Shown here piece after piece: positions 42,327 through 49,788 of a DNA stretch of 64,000 bases; the stretch's first letter is position 1; every line of letters starts with the position of its first letter. Below the pieces are notes generated by a model, which was not told where the DNA came from, searched no databases, and saw nothing but the letters and a program-made list of their open reading frames with translations. The DNA is from a bacterium (lineage in GTDB: Bacteria; SZUA-182; DTGQ01). The stretch is taken from NCBI GenBank assembly GCA_023512255.1, contig JAILZY010000005.1, forward strand, positions 18,306-82,305, given 5' to 3'. Position numbers and translations under genes: made by a program.

Positions 42327-42914
42327 CTAGATTGGCGGCAGCCCAAACACCTGCGCCGCAGTCAGAAGCGATGATGGGCTTACTCCTAGGGCATTCCCAT
42401 AGGCCAAAAGATACGACAAATTGGCCAGATCGAACAGATAGATGGCTTGGGTGATCGGCAGTGTGGCTGGAGTCGGATCAATCAGAGAGTAGCCAGCCAA
42501 TAAGCTGATCGGAATAGGAGCTCCAGTGGTCGGATCAAGATATTTAGCTGGAGGCCAGGGATTTATGCCATACAGAACATCAAAGAAGACCAGGCCGGTT
42601 GGAGTGTTGTAAAGGAGCCAGGGTGGCTGCTCACCCATAGGCCAACCACTAACTGGACCTTTCAGTGTCCACCAGGTTGGGTCAAGAACCAAGGCTGGCT
42701 GCACTGGCAGGATAGTGTTTCGGGTCACTGAAGTAACAAGTGGCGTAGGACTACCCGCGGCATTTGGTGGCGAGAGCACCGGAGACCAAAGCGGCCAGAG
42801 GATATTGTAGGGTGGCAGAGCTGCCCAATTTTGTGCCTTGGCTACCGAAACCCTTACAGCCACAATAGCCAGGACAAATAATAAAATCACTAAGTATCTT
42901 TTTTCCCTAAACAT
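42327..42914 (-). CDS. Exported protein, WPLWSP/LPVQP tandem family, member 1
   Basis: 195 residues, ATG with AAGGAGG 7 nt upstream. A signal peptide (cut near VAKAQ) leads to NWAALPPYNILWPLWSPVLSP, RNTILPVQPALVLDP, LLYNTPTGLVFFDVLYGINPWPP, then LDPTTGAPIPISL. The C-terminal third is helix-like and ends VSPSSLLTAAQVFGLPPI. These blocks are shared with the next four genes. No Cys or catalytic motif is conserved, so a structural or ligand-binding exported protein is more likely than an enzyme. It has an insertion of about 12 residues (WWTLKGPVSGWPMG) between the LPVQP and LYNTP blocks. Confidence 0.72.
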   Translation of the reverse strand: MFREKRYLVILLFVLAIVAVRVSVAKAQNWAALPPYNILWPLWSPVLSPPNAAGSPTPLVTSVTRNTILPVQPALVLDPTWWTLKGPVSGWPMGEQPPWLLYNTPTGLVFFDVLYGINPWPPAKYLDPTTGAPIPISLLAGYSLIDPTPATLPITQAIYLFDLANLSYLLAYGNALGVSPSSLLTAAQVFGLPPI

Positions 42915-42955
42915 GGCTATTCCTCCTTAAATAACCCATGAGCGGGCAAGTGTCA

Positions 42956-43510
42956 TCATATCGGCGGCAGACCCCAGATTTGAGCAGGTGTCAGCAGACT
43001 GAGGAATGCTGGTCCGGTAATCCCATAAGTCAGGGCATAGGTTGCATTGGCCAGTGGAATATAGTATTCCAAATGAGCCAATGAGGTTGGCAGCAAAAGA
43101 GACCAGGTGAGGGGTAGGGTAATCGGAACCGGAGCGCCAGTAACCGGATCTTGCATATACTTGGGCGGCCAAGTATTTAGACCGTAGATCTGATCAAAAT
43201 AGAGCAGCCCGCCTCCAAGAGTGGCTGGCGCATTATAGAGAGCCCAAGGCAGGGGTTGAGCAGGGTCCCAGGCTAGGCCTGGTTGCACCGGAAGGATAGT
43301 GTTTTTGGTAACATCGGTTACCAGGGGGACCCCTCCTGGTGACAGGGCAGGTGACCAAAGAGGCCAAAGAACATTATAAGTGGGCATAAGCTGCCAGTTT
43401 GCTGCCTCAACTGATGAGATAACCATCAAACTCAGGCAGCTTACGATCAGCAGAGTGAATGCAAGGGTAGTAAAGAGAGAGAGTCGTCTGGATTTTCTTC
43501 CATGAAACAT
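42956..43510 (-). CDS. Exported protein, WPLWSP/LPVQP tandem family, member 2
   Basis: 184 residues, ATG with AAGGAG 9 nt upstream. Signal peptide to about residue 36 (SSVEAANW). The family blocks are PTYNVLWPLWSPALSPGG, KNTILPVQPGLAWDPAQP, ALYNAPATLGGGLLYFDQIYGLNTWPP, DPVTGAPVPITLPLTW and the end AFLSLLTPAQIWGLPPI. With member 4 it forms a subgroup that has the GGG before the LLYFD/LLFFD strand and lacks the insertion of members 1 and 3. It is 41 nt from member 1. Confidence 0.72.
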   Translation of the reverse strand: MFHGRKSRRLSLFTTLAFTLLIVSCLSLMVISSVEAANWQLMPTYNVLWPLWSPALSPGGVPLVTDVTKNTILPVQPGLAWDPAQPLPWALYNAPATLGGGLLYFDQIYGLNTWPPKYMQDPVTGAPVPITLPLTWSLLLPTSLAHLEYYIPLANATYALTYGITGPAFLSLLTPAQIWGLPPI

Positions 43511-43711
43511 CGGTTAATCTCCTTCTTTAAACCTTATGAAATCCACATTTTTGAGTTCTGCAAGAGAATTGTTCACGGCCCATTTCCTAAAAGCCATGAT
43601 CATATCTCCTGGAGTTTCTAACAATAATATTTATACTTGCCAAATATATTTGCCTAAAAACCTTAAGCTAATATGGGGGAAGACTTTTCCCCCGCCCCCT
43701 TCCCCCCTGGC

Positions 43712-44278
43712 CTAGATTGGGGGAAGCCCCCAGATGTCGGCGTAGGTCAGGAGTAAAGCTGGGTTTACCCCAAGTGCAAAGCCATAGCCAAGCAGATAAG
43801 TCAGGTTGGCTGTCTCGATAAGAGACAGAGCAGTCTCTTTCAGCAGCGGCAGCGACAGAAAGGTATAGTCAGGCGGCAGGGTAAGGGGAACTGGCGCTCC
43901 AGTAACCGGATCGAGAAGTTTGGCCGGCGGCCAGGGATTGAGACCATAGACGATATCATAAAAGACCACACCAGTTGGAGTATTGTAAAACAGCCACGGA
44001 AAAGCAGTCCCCATTGAGCCAATGTAGGTAGGAGTGGGATTCAGGGCCAGAACAGGCTGTACCGGCAGGATGGTATTTCGAGACAGCTCTGGAATTATCG
44101 GAGTCGGCAGGCCAGTAGTTGGGCTTTTTGGCGACAGCACAGGAGACCACAGCGGCCAAAGGACATTGTAGGGTGGCATAGCTACCCAGTTTTGAGCTCG
44201 GGCCGCTGGATTGGCCAGCCCACCGGCGATGATCAGAAAAAATACCAGGGCCACAATATATCTTGCTTTCTTATGCAT
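43712..44278 (-). CDS. Exported protein, WPLWSP/LPVQP tandem family, member 3
   Basis: 188 residues. The ATG at 44278 lies 8 nt after AAGGAGA; an upstream TTG is only 2 nt from that site. Signal peptide cut near AARAQ. It carries MPPYNVLWPLWSPVLSP, SRNTILPVQPVLALNP, WLFYNTPTGVVFYDIVYGLNPWPP, LLDPVTGAPVPLTLPP and ends LLLTYADIWGLPPI. It groups with member 1 by the TPTG-VVF/LVFFD block and the longer loop after the first motif. A 201-nt spacer, the longest in the array, separates it from member 2. Confidence 0.72.
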   Translation of the reverse strand: MHKKARYIVALVFFLIIAGGLANPAARAQNWVAMPPYNVLWPLWSPVLSPKSPTTGLPTPIIPELSRNTILPVQPVLALNPTPTYIGSMGTAFPWLFYNTPTGVVFYDIVYGLNPWPPAKLLDPVTGAPVPLTLPPDYTFLSLPLLKETALSLIETANLTYLLGYGFALGVNPALLLTYADIWGLPPI

Positions 44279-44340
44279 ACCCAATTCTCCTTAAAATATC
44301 TATCATCATCTATCATCATCTCTCAGCAGCGCCTCTATAT

Positions 44341-44874
44341 CTATATCAGTGGCGCTACTCCCCAGATATCAGCGCTGGTCAGCAGGCTAGCTATCGGCAC
44401 TCCATACTGATAGGAGTAGATGGCATTGGCTAGAGGGATAAAGTACTCAAACCCTTTCAAGGGTGTCGGCAGAAGCACTGACCAGCCAGCAGGCAGGGTA
44501 ATTGGCTTTGGCGCTCCAGTAACCGGATCGACCATGTAGCTTGGTGGCCAGGGATTTAAGCCATAGTAAAGATCAAAGAAGAGCAAGCCACCGCCAAATG
44601 CGGTCGGAGTATTATATAGAGCCCACGGTTTTCCAGTTCCGGCTGGCTGTAGGGGATCCCAAGCTAGGGCCGGTTGCACAGGAAGGACTGTATTTTTGGT
44701 AAGGCTAGTTACCAGGGGAGTCCCTCCTGGTGACAGGGCCGGAGACCAAAGAGGCCACAGGACATTATACGGTGGCAGAGCCGCCCACTGGGCCTGAACT
44801 ACAGCCGGAAGAGCAAGGCTGACAGCAATTATCATAACTAAGGCCAAGATTAAAGACTTCTTTCCTTTTAACAT
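44341..44874 (-). CDS. Exported protein, WPLWSP/LPVQP tandem family, member 4
   Basis: 177 residues from the ATG at 44874, which has GAGGTGAG 4-8 nt upstream; the ATG at 44907 has no ribosome-binding site. Signal peptide cut near VVQAQ. It has ALPPYNVLWPLWSPALSPGG, TKNTVLPVQPALAWDPLQP, ALYNTPTAFGGGLLFFDLYYGLNPWPP, DPVTGAPKPITLPAGW and ends SLLTSADIWGVAPLI, one residue longer than its relatives. It is closest to member 2. A 10-bp tandem duplication (44301-44320) lies just after its stop. Confidence 0.72.
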   Translation of the reverse strand: MLKGKKSLILALVMIIAVSLALPAVVQAQWAALPPYNVLWPLWSPALSPGGTPLVTSLTKNTVLPVQPALAWDPLQPAGTGKPWALYNTPTAFGGGLLFFDLYYGLNPWPPSYMVDPVTGAPKPITLPAGWSVLLPTPLKGFEYFIPLANAIYSYQYGVPIASLLTSADIWGVAPLI

Positions 44875-45032
44875 AGGTCTCACCTCATCAATTCTTGGTA
44901 GCTTCATTTTTGAGAAGCTATGTAATTTATGGGTTGAGCGAGGCTGGAGAAAAAATCTCTTCCAGCCCTTGTCAAATTACTCCGTCAAATTACTTCTTCA
45001 CACGTGTAGGGTTGATACTCTTATCCTAAAGA

Positions 45033-45593
45033 TTAAATATAGGGTATTCCCCAAAGTTGCGCCGGTGTTAGCAGGGTTAAGAATTCCGCTGGGGTCAAAC
45101 CGTATAGAAAAGCATAGGTCAAATTAGCCGTATCAATCGTCGTCGCAAAGTGGGTCAGCTTGGTAGGCAGCAGGGTTGAGTAGCCGATTGGCAGAGTAAT
45201 TGGCAGTGGAGCACCGGTCGCTGGATCGACTAAATATGGCGGTGGCCAGGGTTTGAAACCATAAATGTCTTCAAAGAAGGTTATCCCACCGCCGAAAGCA
45301 GGAGGGACATTATAGGCAAGCCATACTGGCCCCTTAGCATTCAGAACCGGATCCCAGATTATGGCTGGCTGTACAGGAAGAATGGTATTCTTGCTGAACT
45401 CAGTAATTATCGGTGTAGGCAGACCGGTGGTCGGGTTAACAGGAGAAAGGGGGGGAGACCAAAGCGGCCAAAGGATATTGTACGGAGGAAGTGCTGCCCA
45501 CTGTGCTTGAGTCAAACCAGCAAAAAGTAGACTTCCAACAATGGCAAGCACAAACATATAAGCAAATAATAATTGTCTTTTTACTCTCATCAT
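45033..45593 (-). CDS. Exported protein, WPLWSP/LPVQP tandem family, member 5
   Basis: 186 residues, ATG 45593 with GAGGGT just upstream. Signal peptide cut near GLTQAQ. It has ALPPYNILWPLWSPPLSPVNP, FSKNTILPVQPAIIWDP, LAYNVPPAFGGGITFFEDIYGFKPWPP, LVDPATGAPLPITLPIGY and ends FLTLLTPAQLWGIPYI. It is first in transcription order and mixes features of both subgroups (long first loop of members 1 and 3, GGG of members 2 and 4), so it may be near the ancestral form. A 535-nt spacer lies upstream. Confidence 0.72.
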   Translation of the reverse strand: MMRVKRQLLFAYMFVLAIVGSLLFAGLTQAQWAALPPYNILWPLWSPPLSPVNPTTGLPTPIITEFSKNTILPVQPAIIWDPVLNAKGPVWLAYNVPPAFGGGITFFEDIYGFKPWPPPYLVDPATGAPLPITLPIGYSTLLPTKLTHFATTIDTANLTYAFLYGLTPAEFLTLLTPAQLWGIPYI

Positions 45594-46128
45594 TCATACC
45601 CTCGATTTAACCAATGAGAAGTTGCTATTCTAATGACAAGTTAGGTATAATTAAAATGTTAGTAGCCTATAAGGAGATGTTATCTTATGATATGACATAT
45701 CACCCCCTTCCTAGGATGCCCTGATGATGCCTCCTGGTCCAGTCTTTACGGGTATCAATAAAGGTATCTTGGGCAAGGGGGAATTTTTATCTTGCCCAAA
45801 GGGAATCATCATGGGGCTGAAGCTCCTCCTAAAAAGTGATTTTGGGATGAGTTGATTAAGCCTTTTTAAGATCTATTCATTGCCTCACCTCCTTTCTTAA
45901 AAATAGCAAGCCTTATTATTGTCTAGCCACTCTTATCACCAGGTTGCTTGTGTTATCACTGGGTTGTTTGTGAATGATAGCAGATCGTCTTGCGACTGAT
46001 ATCGACTTAACAGAACTGAATATAAAGATACTGACTCAGAAGGCCACTTATTATAACCAGATATAAATAACCAGATATAAACAGAGAATTTCCCATGGAT
46101 TTTAAGGTCTTATAACTACGGGAGATTA
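45594..46128. other. Spacer of 535 nt upstream of the tandem family
   Basis: It probably holds the promoter and leader of the minus-strand array. Features seen: a 9-bp hairpin TTGGGCAAG/CTTGCCCAA (45769-45777 and 45791-45799); a possible minus-strand 33-codon frame (45812-45711) whose ATG follows GGAGGAG by 10 nt; a strong GGAGG followed by a five-codon frame near 45880; and two tandem duplications (45933-45972, 20 bp with three mismatches; 46053-46080, 14 bp perfect). No promoter is clear. Confidence 0.45.
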
Positions 46129-46560
46129 TTAGATTCTAAGAATATGACAGGACTGGTTTGATCTTTCGGGCAGTGATAATGATAGAGAATGCTGGGCAGG
46201 ATTAACACGATTAGCAAGGATATCAGCACATAGCTTTTCCTCATCGAGTTTTTTTCTTTTACTCCCTATGATTCTCCAGCAAGTTGCAAATAACTGCTTA
46301 AAATCTATAAAATAACTGCTTGACTGTTCAAATACTTTCAGCAGCCAATCTTGGCTGGCTCCTCTAAAAGTAGACCGACTTATTATCCCTTCCACTCCGG
46401 TTGGCATATTTTCTTTTTGAGCAGTATCCAAGATATCCAAAAACTCATCCGGCATGATCTGTGTGCATCGGGCATATGCCGCAGGATCAAAAACTAACAG
46501 CAAAGAGAAAACAAATAGAAGTAGCCAAATTATATTTTTCTCCCCTAGTACTCGCTTCAT
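46129..46560 (-). CDS. Exported small protein of unknown function
   Basis: 143 residues with a signal peptide (IIWLLLFVFSLLLVFDPAAYA, cleaved before RCTQ). The mature part has five Cys and a helical centre (PDEFLDILDTAQKENMPTGVEGI; QDWLLKVFEQSSSYFIDFKQLF), ending in a Ser/Leu-rich stretch. It shares no block with the tandem WPLWSP family beside it. No family recognised. The gene stands apart, with AT-rich spacers on both sides, and has GGGGGAAAG 8 nt or more upstream of the ATG. Confidence 0.6.
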   Translation of the reverse strand: MKRVLGEKNIIWLLLFVFSLLLVFDPAAYARCTQIMPDEFLDILDTAQKENMPTGVEGIISRSTFRGASQDWLLKVFEQSSSYFIDFKQLFATCWRIIGSKRKKLDEEKLCADILANRVNPAQHSLSLSLPERSNQSCHILRI

Positions 46561-46942
46561 TTCTAGCTTTCCCCCTGAGTAGAAGGGTTTAATTTGGAAT
46601 TAGCTCTTAAAAAAGTATTTACTCGCTGGTATAAATTTTATAATTTATTAAAGCATAAATTATACCATATATTTATAGGAATTAAAAAAAATAATAATCT
46701 ATTCGATTTTTCAAATAAATACTTTTGGCCAAATCTACCTAATAAATAAACATTCCCATTAATCATAGAAGTTTATTTATGAAAAATTTTGCATATTCCA
46801 AACTCTTTATGGTTTAATCTTATGATTATTATTTCATTTTTTAATTCATAAATATGAAATAAATTTCATTTTTCATCTTGCTCCAGTTTCTTTCTGCCCT
46901 CTTTTCTCTGGTCCTATTTTAAAGAGTCTCTTAATTTTCCCT
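46561..46942. other. Very AT-rich spacer of 382 nt
   Basis: No gene. The stretch 46610-46880 is overwhelmingly A and T and contains short inverted repeats such as GGTATAA...TTATACC (about 46636-46674). It separates two exported-protein genes on the minus strand and may carry promoter elements for the downstream one, though none stands out. Confidence 0.5.
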
Positions 46943-47581
46943 TTAGATAAGAAGCGGCAATAAGGCAGTCAGCCCAGGAAGAGTGGTGGTGGTAGTAAGC
47001 GAAGTGGCCGCGGGGGCAACTTTGGCAGCCGCAGCAGCAGGAGCAGTTCCGGGAGCGGCCGCGGCAGGAGTAACAAGGGTTTGCGTTTGAGTATAGGGTG
47101 GAGCCGCTGGGGCAGTTGAGGCAACAAGGGCCGGAAGGAGTAGAGCCAAAGCCGTTGGAGCTATAGTTGGGGTAGTGGTTGTTGGCAAGGTTGTAGTTGG
47201 AACCGCGGTAGCTGGGGCAATGGCGGTAATCGGAACAGCACTGACATTTACTACCGATACCGCTGGATTAAAAATAATGGTAATCGTAGCCGCTGCATTT
47301 CTTACCATAGGCCGAGGGATACTCATCGGTACAGGAATGGGCGCCAGCGGAGAGGGACGCAGGACAGGCGCAAGAGAAGGCAAGGGGAGCATGAGCGAAG
47401 GCGTATAAAAGGCGGAAGAAATAAACGGCGCTCGCTGGGGAAAGAAACTAGACAGAAAAGGAGAAATCATAGACAGCCCAGCCTGTCCCGAAAATGAGAC
47501 CATCTGAGCCTTGGCAGGGCTAGATAAGGACAATAAAATGATACTGAAAAAAATAATAAGTAATGTAGTCCGCAATTTCAT
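46943..47581 (-). CDS. Exported Ala/Thr/Pro-rich low-complexity protein
   Basis: 212 residues, ATG with AGGAGAAAA upstream. Signal peptide (LLIIFFSIILLSLSSPAKAQ). The mature part has a Phe/Ser/Pro segment, then LPSLAPVLRPSPLAPIPVPM and ATITIIFNPAVSVVNVS, and from about residue 115 long Ala/Thr/Pro runs with PTTTLPTTTTPTIAP. It ends TTTTTLPGLTALLPLLI. It has no Cys in the mature part. It resembles the next gene (47698-48147) in domain order. Such tracts suggest an extended, perhaps glycosylated, surface protein; that is inference. Confidence 0.62.
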   Translation of the reverse strand: MKLRTTLLIIFFSIILLSLSSPAKAQMVSFSGQAGLSMISPFLSSFFPQRAPFISSAFYTPSLMLPLPSLAPVLRPSPLAPIPVPMSIPRPMVRNAAATITIIFNPAVSVVNVSAVPITAIAPATAVPTTTLPTTTTPTIAPTALALLLPALVASTAPAAPPYTQTQTLVTPAAAAPGTAPAAAAAKVAPAATSLTTTTTLPGLTALLPLLI

Positions 47582-47697
47582 TGCTGTTTTCTCCTCTGCT
47601 GTTTTCTCCTCTAAAACTTAACTTTAATCCTTCTCGGTAAAGGAAGGTAATCCTTTACCGAGAAGGAAATCCTTTATCAAGGATTATATCTTCCAGG

Positions 47698-48147
47698 CTA
47701 CAGGATCAAGGATGATAAGTAGGCAAAAAGCAGTGGATTAGCCACAGAAAGAGGTGTCGGGGAGTAGAGCGCACTGGTATAAAGAACAGCTAAAATGCTA
47801 AGTAAAGGTGCAGGGGCTGCCGTCGTGGTGGTTGTAGGAGTAGCGGCGGAAATAATAGTTGGAGCTGTGGTCGGAGTAACCACTGTCGGGGCTCCAATGA
47901 CCAATGTCCCTGCTGTTGGGCTAACTGCCGTAAGGCCCGGAGAGATAATAATTGTGGCCTGAGGTGCTCTTGAATACGGTATTGGCACCAGCGGAGCTGG
48001 AAATAGTGGAACTGGCGGAGCCTGTATCCAGGGCATCAATACAGGATATGGTGCCACAGGATATTGACATTCGCCTTTTTTAAAGATAAATCCTACGATA
48101 ATAATAGATAACATAAGGATAAAACAAGACTTTTTGGTAACGCGCAT
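47698..48147 (-). CDS. Exported Pro/Thr-rich low-complexity protein
   Basis: 149 residues from ATG 48147, which has GAGGAGGAG 7 nt upstream; a TTG at 48165 overlaps that site. The signal segment (CFILMLSIIIVGFIF, then KKGECQY) could be a lipoprotein signal or an ordinary one. The mature part reads PVPLFPAPLVPIPYSRAPQA, then TIIISPGLTAVSPTAGTLVI, a TPTTTTT tract, and a hydrophobic end (LLFAYLSSLIL). The PLVPIP, ATIII-P and TTTTT blocks match the neighbouring 212-residue protein in order, so they are likely diverged paralogues. Confidence 0.6.
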   Translation of the reverse strand: MRVTKKSCFILMLSIIIVGFIFKKGECQYPVAPYPVLMPWIQAPPVPLFPAPLVPIPYSRAPQATIIISPGLTAVSPTAGTLVIGAPTVVTPTTAPTIISAATPTTTTTAAPAPLLSILAVLYTSALYSPTPLSVANPLLFAYLSSLIL

Positions 48148-48823
48148 AAGATGACTCCTCCTCAATACCGATACTTTTAGATTCTTTTACCTAATTCTTG
48201 GAGTTTTTAGGATCTTGTTATAGGATATTGTTATTTGAGGAGCGGGTGACTTATGCTGGGGATTTACGATTATTTCCCGCCCAAATATCAGACCTTCAAT
48301 TTTTAGTCAAATTAGTTTTCCTACGCCGGATATAAGCTGACTGAAAATTCAAGAGGCTAGAGAGCTTAACTAACAACTAAAGAGCTTAGCTGCCCAAATT
48401 AACTACACAAGTAAGGCTATGCAACCTTTATACCATAATATAAATAAAAGGTAAGAAAGTGGTATTCGAAGATTAGCCTTATCTGTATTGATCAGGATTG
48501 ATCAGGCTATCTTTTTGAAAAATCGTCATCAATAAATCAATAAACCTCTCACAACCGCACAGGGAAAATTTTTAATAATCATAAGCCGACACAGCCCCAA
48601 AAGGGTAGGTAGGAGAGATAATATTAAAAGCGGACTCCATTTTTAAGACTGACGTAGCAAAAATAGACGAGATAGGATTTTTAAAACCTGAAAATACAAA
48701 AACGACCCCTCCTCTTGATTAAATCGATCTCGGATTTTGGGAGCAACAAATGCATTGACATATTTTGTCAATAATGTTAAATAAAGGTTTATTTCTCTCT
48801 CTCACAAGTGAAAAACTCTATTA
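48148..48823. other. Spacer of about 680 nt before tRNA-Leu
   Basis: No gene is supported. The right end carries the tRNA promoter. Elsewhere it has a 10-bp tandem repeat (TTGATCAGGA/TTGATCAGGC near 48490-48510) and AT-rich sequence. I see no structured RNA or coding frame with a ribosome-binding site. Confidence 0.5.
48755..48783 (+). promoter_or_regulatory. Promoter of tRNA-Leu
   Basis: A perfect TTGACA (48755-48760) and TAAATA (48778-48783) are 17 nt apart, ending 40 nt before the tRNA. The -35 box is part of a short inverted repeat (TTGACA...TGTCAA, 48755-48771). Confidence 0.6.
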
Positions 48824-48909
48824 GCCGGGGTGGCGGAATTGGTAGACGCAAGGGACTTAAAATCCCTCGGAGGCTTGCCCCCGTGCCGGTTCGAGTCCGG
48901 CCCTCGGCA
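48824..48909 (+). tRNA. tRNA-Leu (anticodon UAA)
   Basis: The 86-nt sequence folds as a long-variable-arm tRNA. The acceptor GCCGGGG pairs with CCTCGGC (one G-U). The D-loop is AATTGGTAGACGC. The anticodon stem AGGGA/TCCCT holds loop CTTAAAA with anticodon TAA. The T-arm has GGTTCGAGTCC. The variable arm of TCGGAGGCTTGCCCCCGTG type is class II. CCA is not encoded; the discriminator is A. The anticodon reads UUA/UUG leucine codons. Confidence 0.95.
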
Positions 48910-48955
48910 CTGAAAATTTCAATCCTCAAGAGGCGCAGGAATAGCTACTCTGCGA

Positions 48956-49438
48956 TCAAAGGGCGGCAAGTAGGGTAGAGGAGGAGAGGATATAGAGATG
49001 AGAGCAGAGCACCAAAAGATATAGCCCCAAAATAGCCATAAGCACCAGCCTAATAAATTTGAAATTAACCCGCAGACACAAAAAGAGCAGCCCCAAACTG
49101 GTGAGCCAATACTTTACCATAAAGAAGGAGGATATATCACTTTTCAACAGGTAAGCCATAAGGGGATTGAATTCTGGAACATCCAGGCAGAAAACATTAA
49201 ACAGGGTAAAATATCCATCGAGAATGCACAGAAACAAGATTAGACAGATAAGTAGAAAAAGCCCGCTACTGTATTGATCTACATAACCGTGGGCCGAGTC
49301 GCTCGCCCGGCGATGTCCCCTCCTTTGCCCCGAAAAAATACTGTATCTACTGATAGCGGGAGTAGGACCCCTTCGCCGGTCTTGACCCACTCGGCGATCA
49401 AAGAAAAAACTAGCTGAGGGTTTTAAATCAAATTCCAT
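48956..49438 (-). CDS. DUF5658-like small membrane protein with RR-rich N-terminus
   Basis: 160 residues. The first 45 residues are basic with repeated DRR/RRG motifs (FDRRVGQDRRRGPTP; GQRRGHRRASD). Then come three or four membrane helices with LDGYFTLFNVFCLDVPEFNPLMAYLL followed by MVKYWLTSLGLLFLCL, the pattern I associate with DUF5658 (conserved LD, E-x-NP and K). Function unknown. It is convergent with the tRNA and isolated. Assignment to the DUF is from memory of its motifs. Confidence 0.7.
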   Translation of the reverse strand: MEFDLKPSASFFFDRRVGQDRRRGPTPAISRYSIFSGQRRGHRRASDSAHGYVDQYSSGLFLLICLILFLCILDGYFTLFNVFCLDVPEFNPLMAYLLKSDISSFFMVKYWLTSLGLLFLCLRVNFKFIRLVLMAILGLYLLVLCSHLYILSSSTLLAAL

Positions 49439-49567
49439 CTTCTAGGCCGAATACAAAAAATTTCTCACTTAACAGGTATCTGCCTTGCTTGAGGTTTTAG
49501 TCTTGTTAATAATTTAATTGGTCCAATAGGAAATTATCAAGAGGAAATTAGCTGCCCCCCATTTTTT

Positions 49568-49630
49568 AAGGGGAAAACCCTTTTGAAAAAGGGTTTTCCC
49601 CTTATCACCCCTTTCCCAAAACTTTAATAA
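49568..49630 (-). repeat. Hairpin repeat, family 4, copy 2
   Basis: The inverted repeat has arms 49568-49584 (AAGGGGAAAACCCTTTT) and 49587-49603. Read on the minus strand it carries TTATTAAAGTTTTGGGAAAG before the hairpin, as copy 1 does on the plus strand. Confidence 0.75.
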
Positions 49631-49633
49631 TAG

Positions 49634-49694
49634 TTATTAAAGTTTTAGGAGGATGGTTTGGAAGGAACCCTTTTTCAAAAGGGTTCCTTCCAAA
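49634..49694 (+). repeat. Hairpin repeat, family 4, copy 3, with altered stem
   Basis: Arms TTTGGAAGGAACCCTTTT (49657-49674) and its complement (49677-49694) form an 18-bp perfect stem after TTATTAAAGTTTTAGGAGGA. The stem sequence differs from copies 1 and 2 (GGAAGGAACCC instead of GGGGAAAACCC), but both arms changed together. Confidence 0.75.
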
Positions 49695-49788
49695 AATCTG
49701 GCCTATAATTTGCAATATTTCTTTAACTCGATGATCAATTATTTTTTCCAATTTTTTAATTTCTTATGGGAGGATTACCTTTCCGCAC

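Larger units (their letters stand above)
49439..49788. other. Spacer of 350 nt with two inverted hairpin repeats
   Basis: Between the DUF5658-like gene and the 723-residue exported gene. It is filled mostly by hairpin repeats of family 4 in head-to-head orientation, joined by a perfect 13-bp palindrome AAAACTTTAATAA-TAG-TTATTAAAGTTTT (49618-49646). No gene. Confidence 0.6.
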
